Below are positions 34,170 to 45,540 of a stretch of 64,000 bases of DNA, piece by piece. The DNA comes from Planococcus citri (lineage: Eukaryota > Arthropoda > Insecta > Hemiptera > Pseudococcidae). The stretch covers positions 43,018,580 through 43,082,579 of the forward strand of contig NC_088678.1 of the NCBI RefSeq assembly GCF_950023065.1, in the 5' to 3' direction. The first letter of the stretch is position 1; each line of letters starts with the position of its first letter. A program made the translations under genes and the position numbers. A model generated the notes under the pieces. The model was not told the DNA's origin. It made no database searches and worked only from the letters and a program-made list of their open reading frames with translations.

Positions 34170-34191
34170 TATCGCTGGCCGCGTCACAATT

Positions 34192-35674
34192 TGAAACTGC
34201 CAAATTTTAGATTCTTTTTTAAATCACTCGCAGAAAGTTCCAAAAATTTTCCATTAGAAATTTTTTGTTAGCCTGGTCAAGTTTTACCGCGGTCACTTCT
34301 TTTAAAATTCGTTTTAAAAACGCTTTAACGAGATTGTTACATAACACTTTAGGTAAACCATTTACCTACGCGGTTAAAAGCCAAAATAAGCTTTTTTTTT
34401 TCCTCGCTGTAATTAGACCTTTTTGGTTACTCGAATGAACCGCAGTGGCCCAATGGTATAATTATCTTGATGTCTAAGTAATGTTTAACATTTTATTTAA
34501 ACGTGAACGAAGTTATATCAAGTACTTACACACGCGTTGACGTGATTTCAACAAACATTGACACGTTATACTTTTCTAAGTTACATACCTATTGTATTGT
34601 ACGTTTAAATGCACATACAGAAATCAATACTCGAGGCTGGAAATTGAGGTTATTAAAAGCACTTTGGTCCAACTGTTGAAAAGGCCGAGTCATAAATGAT
34701 ATTTATTTTTTCTCTCGGAAATTTTTTTCTATTTCAACGATAAAAGGGTATGCAGTAAAGTATCAACTCGATGCTAATAGTTCATATCGATACAGGGTGT
34801 ATCGTAAATCGAGCAATCCATTGGAAAAACTATTAACGTGACTAATACTTCATATTTGCGAGGAAGAACAGCGGAGTGGAATTTTCGTGAAAAGTTTAAG
34901 GTCGTGTTATTTTAACCAAAGGCTAGAGAAATTTGCATCGTGTAACTGGCCCAGAATAATATAGTCCGGTTTCAACGTCAGGGATTACGTGTTACTTAAA
35001 ACAAGCGCGGTAACTTTTGTTTGCCTGTCCCAAAGACACCGACCTTTTGGGAATATAAAATAATAAACCATTATCATATCTCAAAGGGCAACCAATTTAC
35101 ATGTCGTCGTAAGAGTATAAGAGTTTCATAGTCAGACTTAATACATTATACAATTTTATGTAGCATTACATAGAGAGAGTATAGTGTTACATTAATGACC
35201 TAATTCAAAAGATGAAAGAATAAAGGTGACGTTGATAATTTTTGCTCGAATTAGCTTCCCAGTACCTACTTATGGGTATTATTCTTTCAGAGTGTAATAC
35301 AGCATTAAGAGTTGATTAAGGATTAATCATTTTACGTCGCGTGTGTTGTTGTCTCTACATATATGATGCGAATGCATCGTATGCGTTGTTGATAGAATTT
35401 CAAATTTGTACCTATTATAAAATACGATATCTTGGGTTAAAATTATGCTTTCAGGTTACGAATTAATATGTACACGTAGGTACGGATACGACGTATGGGA
35501 GGTGATTATTTGTATAATATATCAGATTCCAAAGGGATCACGGTGTTGTGTTGTCACAGACCTTTGCCTTTTATTGAAACAGATGACGCTTTAATAATAT
35601 GTTAAATGTAACAAGAGGTATATCTCTAGTGACTATACTGTGTTCAAGCCTCGATGCTTGTAATGTTTTCATAA
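34192..35674. other. Non-coding stretch
   Basis: I see no supported gene. A stretch at about 34440-34475 (cagtggcccaatggtataat) looks like the A-box half of a tRNA but lacks anticodon arm and B box. Confidence 0.4.
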
Positions 35675-36259
35675 CGAGGGAACCTGTGTCGAAGTGTACG
35701 CCTCCGATTTGAACGGGACCGCGATTTTCGGAAAGAGAATGGTCTAAAACCCCCGTAACCAAAATTTCAGCGACCCAAATTCATTTCCAAAATAAAATGA
35801 CTTTTTTCAGTGGTGAAAAAAGATCGTACTTGATCAGTAAAAATGATCAAAATAGGCCCCCAAATTAATATTAACCCCCCTCCATCCAAATTTCACCGTT
35901 TTCAGCCATTTTGAAGCTTCCAGCGCGATTTTCAATCTCTCCAGAATTTTAAAAATTGCGCTGGAGGCTCCAAAGAGACTTGCAACGGAAAATTTGGATG
36001 GAGACGGGTGGTTAATATTAGTTTCTAGGCGTTTTCTGATCGTTTTTACTGATCAAGTAGGTATACGTACTGTGAAAAAAAAAAAAACATGAATCACTGA
36101 AAATGGTCAATTTTGAATTCTCGAACGTTCGTCAAAAATCGAAAAATGAATTTGAGCAGCTAAAATTTTGGTTATGGGGGAGGGGGTTTTAGACTATGCG
36201 CTTTCCAAACATCTCAGTTCCGTTCAAATCGCAGGCGGACACCTCGAGAGATTCGCTTG
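35675..36259. mobile_element. 585-bp MITE with TAA duplication, copy II
   Basis: Same family as 15498-15747. The left end is CGAGGGAACCTGTGTCG and the right end, inverted, CAAGCGAATCTCTCGAGG, flanked by TAA at 35672-35674 and 36260-36262. The core contains opposed blocks ccagcgcgatttt and attgcgctggaggctcc and a tactgatcaagta segment. There is no coding capacity. Confidence 0.75.
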
Positions 36260-38353
36260 TAAATGTAGTTGTGCAGATGTGCCGACAGAGAACATATTTT
36301 ATTGAAACGTTTCTCTCGAAAAATACCAACAGTTAATTAACTAAAAACACGCGAAAATCGTGTCAAAATATAATAAAAATTTAATAATTGCCAAAAGAAA
36401 CGAACTTATGCTATACGCGCAGGCAGTTAAACGTTATAATCATTGTGCCAAACAACATGGAACATACGAGTATAAGTACGCGAGCAGGGTGAAGAAAATT
36501 CTCGAGCAGCAGGTGCCACGAAAGTTTCCATCCCGTCGTATAATAACGAAAAATGTAACCGTACTTTTTGTGAGATGAAAAAAAAAATCTATCGCGTCGT
36601 TGAATAATTAAAAAGCATTTAATCCGAGGCTGAAATTTAGCATGGTACGAGAGAAGACCACCATTCTTCAATGTTTATAACGTTTTTCCTTTTGAAAAGT
36701 TTTCGGAATTTTCTGGTAATTTAGAATTCGTCGGCTAAATGTTTTTGAAATTAATTTCCCATTCGCTATGCAAAGGGGTCAAGTTGACTCGGTTCGTTGG
36801 GTTATTAGCTGAGGAATTTTTCAGATTATCTTTCACTGTGAATATGCCAGTGCTACGGAGGTGGTTCCGCGGTCGTAGTGCTTTGCGAGACAAATCATGT
36901 GGGTTGTTTGATTATCTATAGTAATTTGGCTAACTTTGAAATAATATTATCTGCGTGTTGTTTGATCAAGTTCGTTATTGTTTTGGCGGCGATAAGAACC
37001 TTGAGAAGGGTGTTTTTTTTCTGTTTGGAAATTTCCTTTCTTATACTGTTTCCTATACTACTGCCGTTTCTTTGTTTTTCAAAGTTGATGGGAATTCTTG
37101 TTTTATAAATGGATTTCAAATATTATAAATTTTTTTTTTTTTTTATCGAATATTAAGTATCTTCAAATTATTTTCTCTTACGAAAGAATTGTCCATAGCA
37201 TATCATTGTTTATACAGAGTCTGAGCAAATTGAATTTTTGTGGAATGCCCGTCCTTATGCTCGTAATTTTGAAAGAAATAAAAGTTAAGAGAACTTTTCT
37301 CCTGGAATAGGGAAGCTTTTGAGTCGTGGATATCTTTTTGCGCTCTGAAGGAGAAAAAATTCAAATATCCGAGAAGAAATTGACTCTGAATGAACCAAAA
37401 AAAAGTAGAAAAATGATGGCCGGGGGGGGGGGTGCAAAAGCTGTCTAAAAATGTCTTTTGAATGGCAGTGAAGAAGTAAGTTGTGGTTTTCGCTTTAAAA
37501 AATTCCTTTCAATACTCAAATAATATTGTAATTTCAAAAAAAGCTCAAAAAATATTTTTAAAAAATAAAATATAACATCTGAAATTTGTAACATTGGTAT
37601 CAAAATATAAAATAGGTATTACCAAAAAAATTATTTTTCTCTCGTGCAACATCATAACATGAAGTATAAAATTATTTATTTAAAATTCAATGTTAGAATT
37701 TGCGTTATTCGAATTTCATAAATTCAACAGCATTATCAGAAAAAAAATTAACATCGTATCACCGCGACCAAAAATCTAATAATTTATTCATGCGTAAAAG
37801 TCGACTTCATTGTTTCTAAGTAATCCTTATACCCCATCACCGCAAACATTTGTATTCGAAGAAAGCATTAAAGCTAAACATAAAAATGAAAAAAACACTT
37901 CTTTGTCGATTGATAAAACGTCTTTCCTCTTGTCTCCCTTTCTTTCCACCCTGTTCTCGAAAACGAAAGAAAAAAACGTATAAAAGTGCCTTTATGCTAT
38001 ACTTGCGAATGACAGCTAAAAACCATCTTATATCCGAAGGCATTGGAGTAATTTTTCAAAAAATTCATTCCACTTATGCTATCAAAGTAACGTTTCATTT
38101 AAAATGTGCCAAATATATACCCACAAGATGAAAAACTGTAGTTTCATCGACATCTCCTTAAACCCTAGAAGATGATAATGATAAAAAAAATGAACATCTG
38201 TTCAAGATTTACTAAATAATTTCTTTATTGTATTCCTTTAACCTATTCCTACTTATGCTGATGAAGCGATCCGAGTAATTAGGCAAGTTTACCTACTCGA
38301 GAATTGCAGTGCGTGCTTTTTTGCAATAATAACATTTGTGAGAACGTCATGAT
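36260..38353. other. Non-coding stretch
   Basis: I see no supported gene. A basic 72-codon frame (36360-36578, +) and an overlapping minus frame are unrecognised. There is a G run near 37423. Confidence 0.4.
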
Positions 38354-38934
38354 CAGGGCTCGGATATTCTTTCCCTAAAAAACCCAAAATATGCGCTTAA
38401 ATATTCCCTAAAAAATGCCAAAATATGCTCTAAAAAGTAAAAATATTCCCTAACGATATGGGTATTGTTTTACAGGAAAAATCAATTCCTATACGATTTT
38501 AGTAATATTGTTGTGTAATACCAAGAATTCACAAACAAAAATGCAAAACAGAGCGTTTTAAAATCACGAAAAGGTAATTCTAGTTCCATTATTAAAGGAA
38601 TAAAAAAAATGAAATGAACAAAAAAATAAGTAGGTACGAGTGAGCTATTTCCAGTTTCACAAAAATATAGTAATTTGATGCAAAAATTTGAAATTGGGCA
38701 AAATATTCCCTAAAAACCGCTAAAAAATGTAAAATATGCTCTAAAAACGAAAAATATTCCCTAAAAAATACCAAAATATGCTTTTATATGCTTTAATGGT
38801 GAAATATGCCAAAATATGCTCTAACAAATTAGGCTCATTTGACTTGAAATTTCATGAATCGTGGAGATAATTGAAAAATTCCCTATCCCCTATGCATACA
38901 GAAAATATGCTCCAGCATAAAAATCCGAGCCCTG
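38354..38934. mobile_element. 581-bp hAT-type MITE with 8-bp duplication
   Basis: Ends CAGGGCTCGGAT and, inverted, CAGGGCTCGGATTTTT, flanked by the identical octamer GTCATGAT (38346-38353 and 38935-38942). A CAGGG end plus an 8-bp duplication is the hAT signature. The interior consists of degenerate repeats of tattccctaaaaa and ccaaaatatgctctaaaa, with no transposase. Confidence 0.85.
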
Positions 38935-38942
38935 GTCATGAT

Positions 38943-39239
38943 ATAGCACCGTGCGAGTGGCAAGTACTCAATACGCATTTGACAGATTGAAAATAACGTC
39001 ATTAATAACGTGTTCACTTACAAAGCTGTATCCTTGGGGAGTTCACCGTTTGGAAACAAAACAAATGGGTTCTCGAATACTTAAATTCTACATTTAAGAT
39101 TTAACTCGAAAACAATTCACTAAAGGATGATGATGATGACGTTGTAGGGTAAAACGTTCAGTTCACAAACAAAACGATGCTCCAGTCAATGACTACATAT
39201 TAAAGTTACTATGTACCAAACGCGTGTGGGAGGGGGAGG

Positions 39240-39275
<36 letters not shown>

Positions 39276-42200
39276 GTGATTTTGTAATCTTGACATGATT
39301 ATTTTAATAATAAATACGAACGTAAATGTACGGTCGACGCTAAAAGGTGAAAGAACCAGACAGACGTTCAAAGTTCTCGTCACAGTTTACTAACGCGGAG
39401 AGTGAAACGAAAAAATACTGTGCCTTGACACTCGGGTTTGAAAATATTAAATTTTCATTTTAAAAAATTTTGCTTTTACTTTCATAGAAAGCCTTATTAT
39501 GTATCCTTTTCAAACTTGTCAATGTTAAGTGATTCATCGTGCTGTCGAATTGAAATTTTGATATACGAGAACAGTGGAATATATTTCCCATATAAAAAAT
39601 ATATAGTCTTGTATTTTAAAAATATTCTTTTCTAGTCGAATAAACTTCACAAATCGTCGAAACACGCAAAACATTTTGAGAAAAGAATTCTGCGAAAGCA
39701 TTTGAGAAAAGGAAGCTAAATTTCCATCCTTAAACGTTGATATGGGTAGAAATAATTATCGTGACAACGAAACACGCCCATTTACTAGTGAAATTTTTTA
39801 TAGAGATTTTTTTATTCTTGAAAAGGGGCGTCATTGTAAAATTCCATTCGGCTTAGACAGCATTAAAGCGGCATTAATTGACATCAAATTGCGGCTAAAA
39901 TTCCATAGGCAAATATTCGAGTAGATTAATTTTCATCAATTTTAAATTTACCAAAATTTTTCAAGGTTATTCTTCGTAGACTTCAGTTTGGAAAATTCTC
40001 AAAGAAAAAACATCTTCGAGTCACCAATCGATGCTCCATCTTTCTATTTGCGTTCAAACGCAGGCAGGATACTATTCCCCAGGAGGTATGTTAATAACAT
40101 ATACGACGATTGATAAAATAGCCCATCATTTTTAGAATGATTTTCAAAGGCATTCAAATTATTTTCTATTTTCGTTTCATCGAAACTCAGGCAATTTACT
40201 ACAAGTGAATGAAATAGGTAGACACGAGCGGACCTATCTTTTATCTGGTCCGTTTTAATAACAAGAAAATATTGATGTTGAGAATGACTAAACGTGTACC
40301 ATGCTTCCTTTTCAAAAAAATACAACGCGAAGAAGGGAAATGAAGAAAAGTACAGAAAAGAAAAAAACTTTCCCTTATCTCGACTTGACAGAAAATTCGC
40401 TAATATAAGAATAAGCTTCATATTCCGTATACTCTTACTCAGTCCTTTTTTGATGTGAACCAAAATTGATCGCAATTATTGTCTCTTTTTTCATTTCACA
40501 TCAAGTTTACTTAATTCAAAATTTAATCTTGAAAGTTTCTCAGAAAATTGGGATAAATTTCGAAAAAACGGGGAAAAATTAAACACAATCATACTGAAAG
40601 TCTTGATCGGGCATTTTGGAATATTGGCCAAAAAATTGAAGATGTTCCTTCTCCTGAAAAACGCATTTTGAAAATTTATAAAATTATTATAAATTAAGTA
40701 CGGTAAAAATGAATCGTTTCTGATCAGTGAGCTCGTGTAATTTTTCATCACAAGCACTTACCTTAACCCATTTCTCAACCAAGTACGAGAAAATCATTAT
40801 TGAAATAACTTTTTTTATCGTCTTGTATCGTGCGTATTGAAAGATATCGAGAAAATCGTACTTATTGAGAAAGAAAAAAATCACTAGCTACTTTTTTAGA
40901 TTTGACAAAATATGTTCTGCAAATATTGTCCCTGAGAAATGTTCATTATTTAGCTTGCGAGGAGCTTTCACCATTGAAAATTGTATTCTTTGGGTATATC
41001 GAATTTATAATGTCGAATTTGGAAACTTTACACGTCAGCATTTACGTAGAGGTGAATTAAATATGAATAATTCGTAAATGGAGACCGATGCACACTTTAA
41101 ACCTTTTGAAATAACGAGGACAACCCACGTAAATTTTGCTGATATTCGCAAATTTACTTATTCCCTTAACACGATGCACGCAGTTTATATAACGCATTTT
41201 ATAGTGTATTTTTTTATTGCTTCGAAAAAACCCGCGAAATGAGTTTATTCGCACTTTTTTGATATGATAATACGAAACGACGAGATGATTTCTAAAGAGT
41301 GTTTTGAAAAGGAGAAAAAATAACGTTTTGAAAAAGCATCGATGATTTACTATGGTTGAGTTTCTTTCTAATTTGTCGTCGGAAATTTCCACGTTGGTGT
41401 GTTTCTTTGATATATTTTTTCGGCTCGATTTGCTGTAAAGTTTATGTAGGTATCAGCAGAACTTCGTGTGATTATGGCCTTTTTTCTAAGCCCAAATTTT
41501 ATAGTTTGAAAATACATGTGCGAAAAGGCTGATTTTATTCGGAGTTCTAAACACGAAATATCTTCCAAGTTGGCGATAAAGATGACAGTATATTTGAGAT
41601 TTGCCCACGAAACGGTTTCAAAAGTGCGAAAAATTTATTACCGTTGGACTAGAAAATTGATTAAAGAAAGAGAAAATCTAAACGAACGAATATTTTCTTA
41701 TACGAATTCATACCTATGTTTCTCTTAAATATTGTTGATGATGTTTACATTTGGCTTCTGAAAATGACACGTATTAAGGAACTGCGTGTCAAGTGTTGAA
41801 CTGTTGAAATACGTACATGAGACGACTTTGTATACTTGTCTGATCCTTTTGTCCAGGAAATAAACTGAACCATCGAGATTGTTTAAGTAAATAAAAAGAA
41901 CGTATCGAAAATCCTCTTAATGCAAATTTCCAGCTTTTAAGGTTGAATTTTCAATTTTTAACGAATTTTAAATTTTTATGGATTGGTCTGTTTTGAATGG
42001 AGATTGTTCGAGGAGTAATGAGCACAGCAAAAAATCGTAGCCCACTCTCCCTCTCCTTCCGTCTCGTAGTATCAATATTCTACTCCATTATTTCAATCTG
42101 AGCCCACATCGATCGCTGCATTATTATTGTAGGAAGAAAGAAGTGCGAGTACACAAAATACTCAAAACTTCGTAAAACCGAAATGAAAAGTGATAAAAAC

Positions 42201-43795
42201 GTAGGTGGGCTACAACTGACCTAAAAAAAATTAGAAGTAAGTAGGTGTCTTTTTACTCGATGAAAAAAATTCCACATTTGTATGCAGTTCATTGATTAAT
42301 TTTCAATGCCATACAATTCGCAAAAAGTTACAAAATCAATTTGTACAAATTTTTTTCCAACTAGAAACTTTCTCAAAGTTACTCTTCTTTCAACTACACA
42401 ACTAAGTCGAGTATCTCGTAAAATTAACAATCCGCACGCATGAAAAAAAAAATCAAATAATTTGTACTTTACGATTGACTAAACGAGCCCGAACTTTAAT
42501 TAACCAAAAGTAAACCGGTATTGTTAAAATTTCACTTTCTCGAAATTGTCGCACGTTTCGAAGACGTAGCCTACCTACCCCTGTAAAGAAAATTTCACGA
42601 CGGTGGTAAACTCTTAAAGCCACGTGTATTCGCATTTTTACCTTCATTAATCACATTTTATTTCCGTACCGTTGAATTTTTACGTTCACTTTATCCGAAA
42701 AATTCACCTTTCGTGTAATAATCATAAAGACATTTGGCACGACGTGATGTTATAAATTATATCGTTGATGCGACCGCGTCGATGAGTCCAAATGATACAT
42801 TTTATTCGCTCGTATTCTTTTTCAAAATCGTTGATGTAAGGTACCTTACTCGTGTATTAAAATATCGAGTTGCGGTGCATTTTTACTCATCTTCGATGTG
42901 CTCTTATAATGTATGTATCAAAATGATAATAACGTCATCATATAAAATATGTACCTACTCAACGTAAGTTACACCGGCTAAGGGTAGTTTTTCATATGAG
43001 ATAAAGAAATGATAGGGTACCATACTTGTTGTTTCGGCTCATTTGTTAAAATGCAAGCAGCTGTCAGAAAATTTTTTCTTATCTTGCAACGATTTAGAAA
43101 ATATAAGTATACGTTATGAATGTTATGATCATGGTTTGAATGTATTTTTATCGTATTATACGATACACCGACGTCATCGTCAATTCTAATGCCAGCTTGA
43201 ATGCACAAAATGTACATTTGAAATATCACTGCTAAAATTTTAGCAAAAGAAATTCCGACACAATTACGAGAATTTTGTCAAAATCGTGAGATAAATTTGC
43301 ATGTTGAAGAATGGCTTTTGAATGATATGATTTCCTTGGAATATGAAACATTTTTACTCGCACGATGGTTGAAAAATAATAAATTTAAAAAATGTCTGAC
43401 TTTTTTAGTTCGTAGGAAGAAGCCTCAATAGAAAGAACTTGATATGACTTTGAAATTAAGTTTAGAAGATTTACATTATTATTTTTTGGTTCTGGCTGAC
43501 ATGAGTGAATATTTTTAGGCATTTTGGCCAATCAGAAATTATTCTCTCGTGAAGTTGCTTACAGCTTGCGTTTTCTCGAAAACCCGATACGTAGCCCCAA
43601 AAATATGTATGCTCCTAGTTCCCGAAGAATATACTTTTTTGCAAATGTTTTAATTTCTTAATGGGGACAATAAAGAAAGTGCAAATTGCTATGCGATGAC
43701 TTTATTATAATCTTGGCAATGAAAAGTAAGACAATAAAGTGAGAAATAAAAATCTCTTGGATTCAATCAAAAGCAACCTACGTAGTTTTCACAGT
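38943..43795. other. Long non-coding stretch
   Basis: I see no supported gene in 4.8 kb. It includes a 30-base poly-T at 39242-39271. The longest minus frame (40044-40475, 143 codons) has random composition and no domain. Confidence 0.45.
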
Positions 43796-44068
43796 ACGTA
43801 GACTTCAAGGACCACGAAGACTGAAAAGGACCACTAGAACCACGGAGACCAAAGAGATGTAGAAACAACGAGAACCAAAAGACCCACAAAGATCTTAAAG
43901 ATCTAGAAGATCATGAGATCCAAAGGCAGTAGGAGGACCAAAAGAACCCAAGATCAATTCAAGGACCACGGAGACCAGTAGATCACAAGGATCTCGAGAA
44001 CTACACGACCAATAGAACAAGGGAATCAGAAAGATCACGAGGACCTCAAGACACCTCGAGGGCCACAG
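43796..44068. repeat. Degenerate purine-rich short-unit array
   Basis: About 270 bases built from imperfect 9-12-base units around aggaccac and gagacca, with agatc variants, almost free of T-runs and unlike its neighbours. It is probably an old minisatellite. The 60-codon minus-strand frame across it is a repeat artefact. Confidence 0.55.
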
Positions 44069-45254
44069 GCAACTCATATTTTCAAAAAATAAAACGACTC
44101 GGTGATCATTTTCAAAACTTCAACATAAATTTTTAAAATGAAAAAAGTTGAAAAAAATTTGCAAAAATGTTTATGGACGGAATTTTATTACCTTTTTTTT
44201 TTACCAACTTTGACAGCTTATTAGAAAAAATTTTACATCAGGATAAAATTGGAATAAATCAGAATTAAACGTGGTAACTATTTTCAATTTTGGAAATTTT
44301 CGTTAAGGCAGTATCAAAAGTTTACAAAATAAAAAAATTTTCAGTTTGGGATTCTGTTGTACGTACCTACTTGTCTTGTATGGAAAATATTACATATATA
44401 AATTTAAATTTTTGATCGCTTTCATAATTTTATTTTTGGAATCTGATTTTGAAAATTCGATCATTTTCAATTTTTTTTCATTGAATTTTCATTTTAATTC
44501 AAAAATGAAATTCAAACAAATTTTCTAAATTTTTAAACTTTTGCTCTCTACAAATTAAAATTGGAATTTTTTCAAATTTGGAAACGTTTAAATTGGCTAT
44601 CAAAAATTTCAATTTTTTAACAGATTTTGAGAATTCAAAATTCGATTTTTTTAGAATTGAAACCCCTCGCGATATCTGATCTCATTTCATTCAAATTTTG
44701 CTGAGATGTGAAAATTTTTTCTTGTGAACTGTTGAAGTTGTCAAAAAAAAGAATTAAATTCTGTGTTGGTATCTTTGTAAATCATGAAAAAAATGAAGAA
44801 GAGGAAGTCGGAAGAATTTTCAGATGATAAAATTTTATACGAGTTGCAAATAGACTTTGTCGTCCGTTTCCTTCTACATCTTTAAATTTAGCTTCGAAGA
44901 TGGAGAGAATCCTCAATTTCCAAAATGAGTAATAACTTGAATTCAATTTTTTCAAGTAGGTATGGCTCACAACCTAATTGTTCTGTTCAAATTCAGCTGC
45001 AACATTGTGTTTGTCTTCGTTTCACCTTCACGTTTAAAACATTTGAAAAAAATCGGAAAAAATGCATGTTTTTGGCTATCTATAGATTTTCGAAATTTTC
45101 GTAAATGCCAAAAAATTGGCTCCAATGGATCCCAAAATATTTCCCCAGTTTTAAGAATTAAATCTTTTAATATTTAAGGATAACGAATGTGAAATATGAG
45201 CGAGGGAAAAATTCTCAAAACACGAATTCATTCAAAAATAAACGATTTTCAAAT
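44069..45254. other. Non-coding stretch
   Basis: I see no gene; AT-rich sequence with many short aaaattt-like runs. Confidence 0.4.
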
Positions 45255-45540
45255 TTTTAATCGCTCAATAGAATCCTAAAAGTGGTCTTAGATTTTGACA
45301 GTAATAGCGTAGATCAACGCAGAATCTCAAATATTTTCATTCGGGACTTAGAGCCATTCTCCCCTAAGGCTGGTTAGCGACAGGAGTGGAAAACCCAGGA
45401 TTTTTTTGAAAGTATCCTTTTTTGAGGACCCATATGCTCCCTTCAGGGGCACCTCCCCGGAACTAAGGAGGTCACTGCTGAATTTTGTCAAAATCCACCG
45501 ACTTTTCGTTTCGTAATCCATCCCACTAAACATATCAACA
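45255..45540 (-). repeat. Dispersed repeat, copy 2
   Basis: The reverse complement follows 21612-21925, for example ggatggattacgaaacg against ggtggattgcgaaag and the shared tatttgagattctgcgt. The 61-codon minus frame at 45348-45533 lies inside it and is probably incidental. Confidence 0.5.

Larger units (their letters stand above)
32448..34191. mobile_element. Outer element of a three-level nest
   Basis: The left end AATTGTGACGCGACCAGCG at 32448 and its inverted partner at about 34172-34191 are nearly perfect. The inverted repeat extends to a total of 38 bases once the inner insertions are removed: the right arm is split at 32955, resumes at 34170, and contains ccgacatatggtatgg. The interior is AT-rich without a clear frame. 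No target duplication was fixed. Confidence 0.65.

Noticed and set aside
34440..34480. tRNA-like start (cagtggcccaatggtataat)
   Set aside because: Only an A-box-like half is present; no anticodon stem, B box or closing acceptor strand follows.
40044..40475. 143-codon minus-strand frame
   Set aside because: Random hydrophobic and basic composition, no domain, no splice context; expected by chance in this much sequence.
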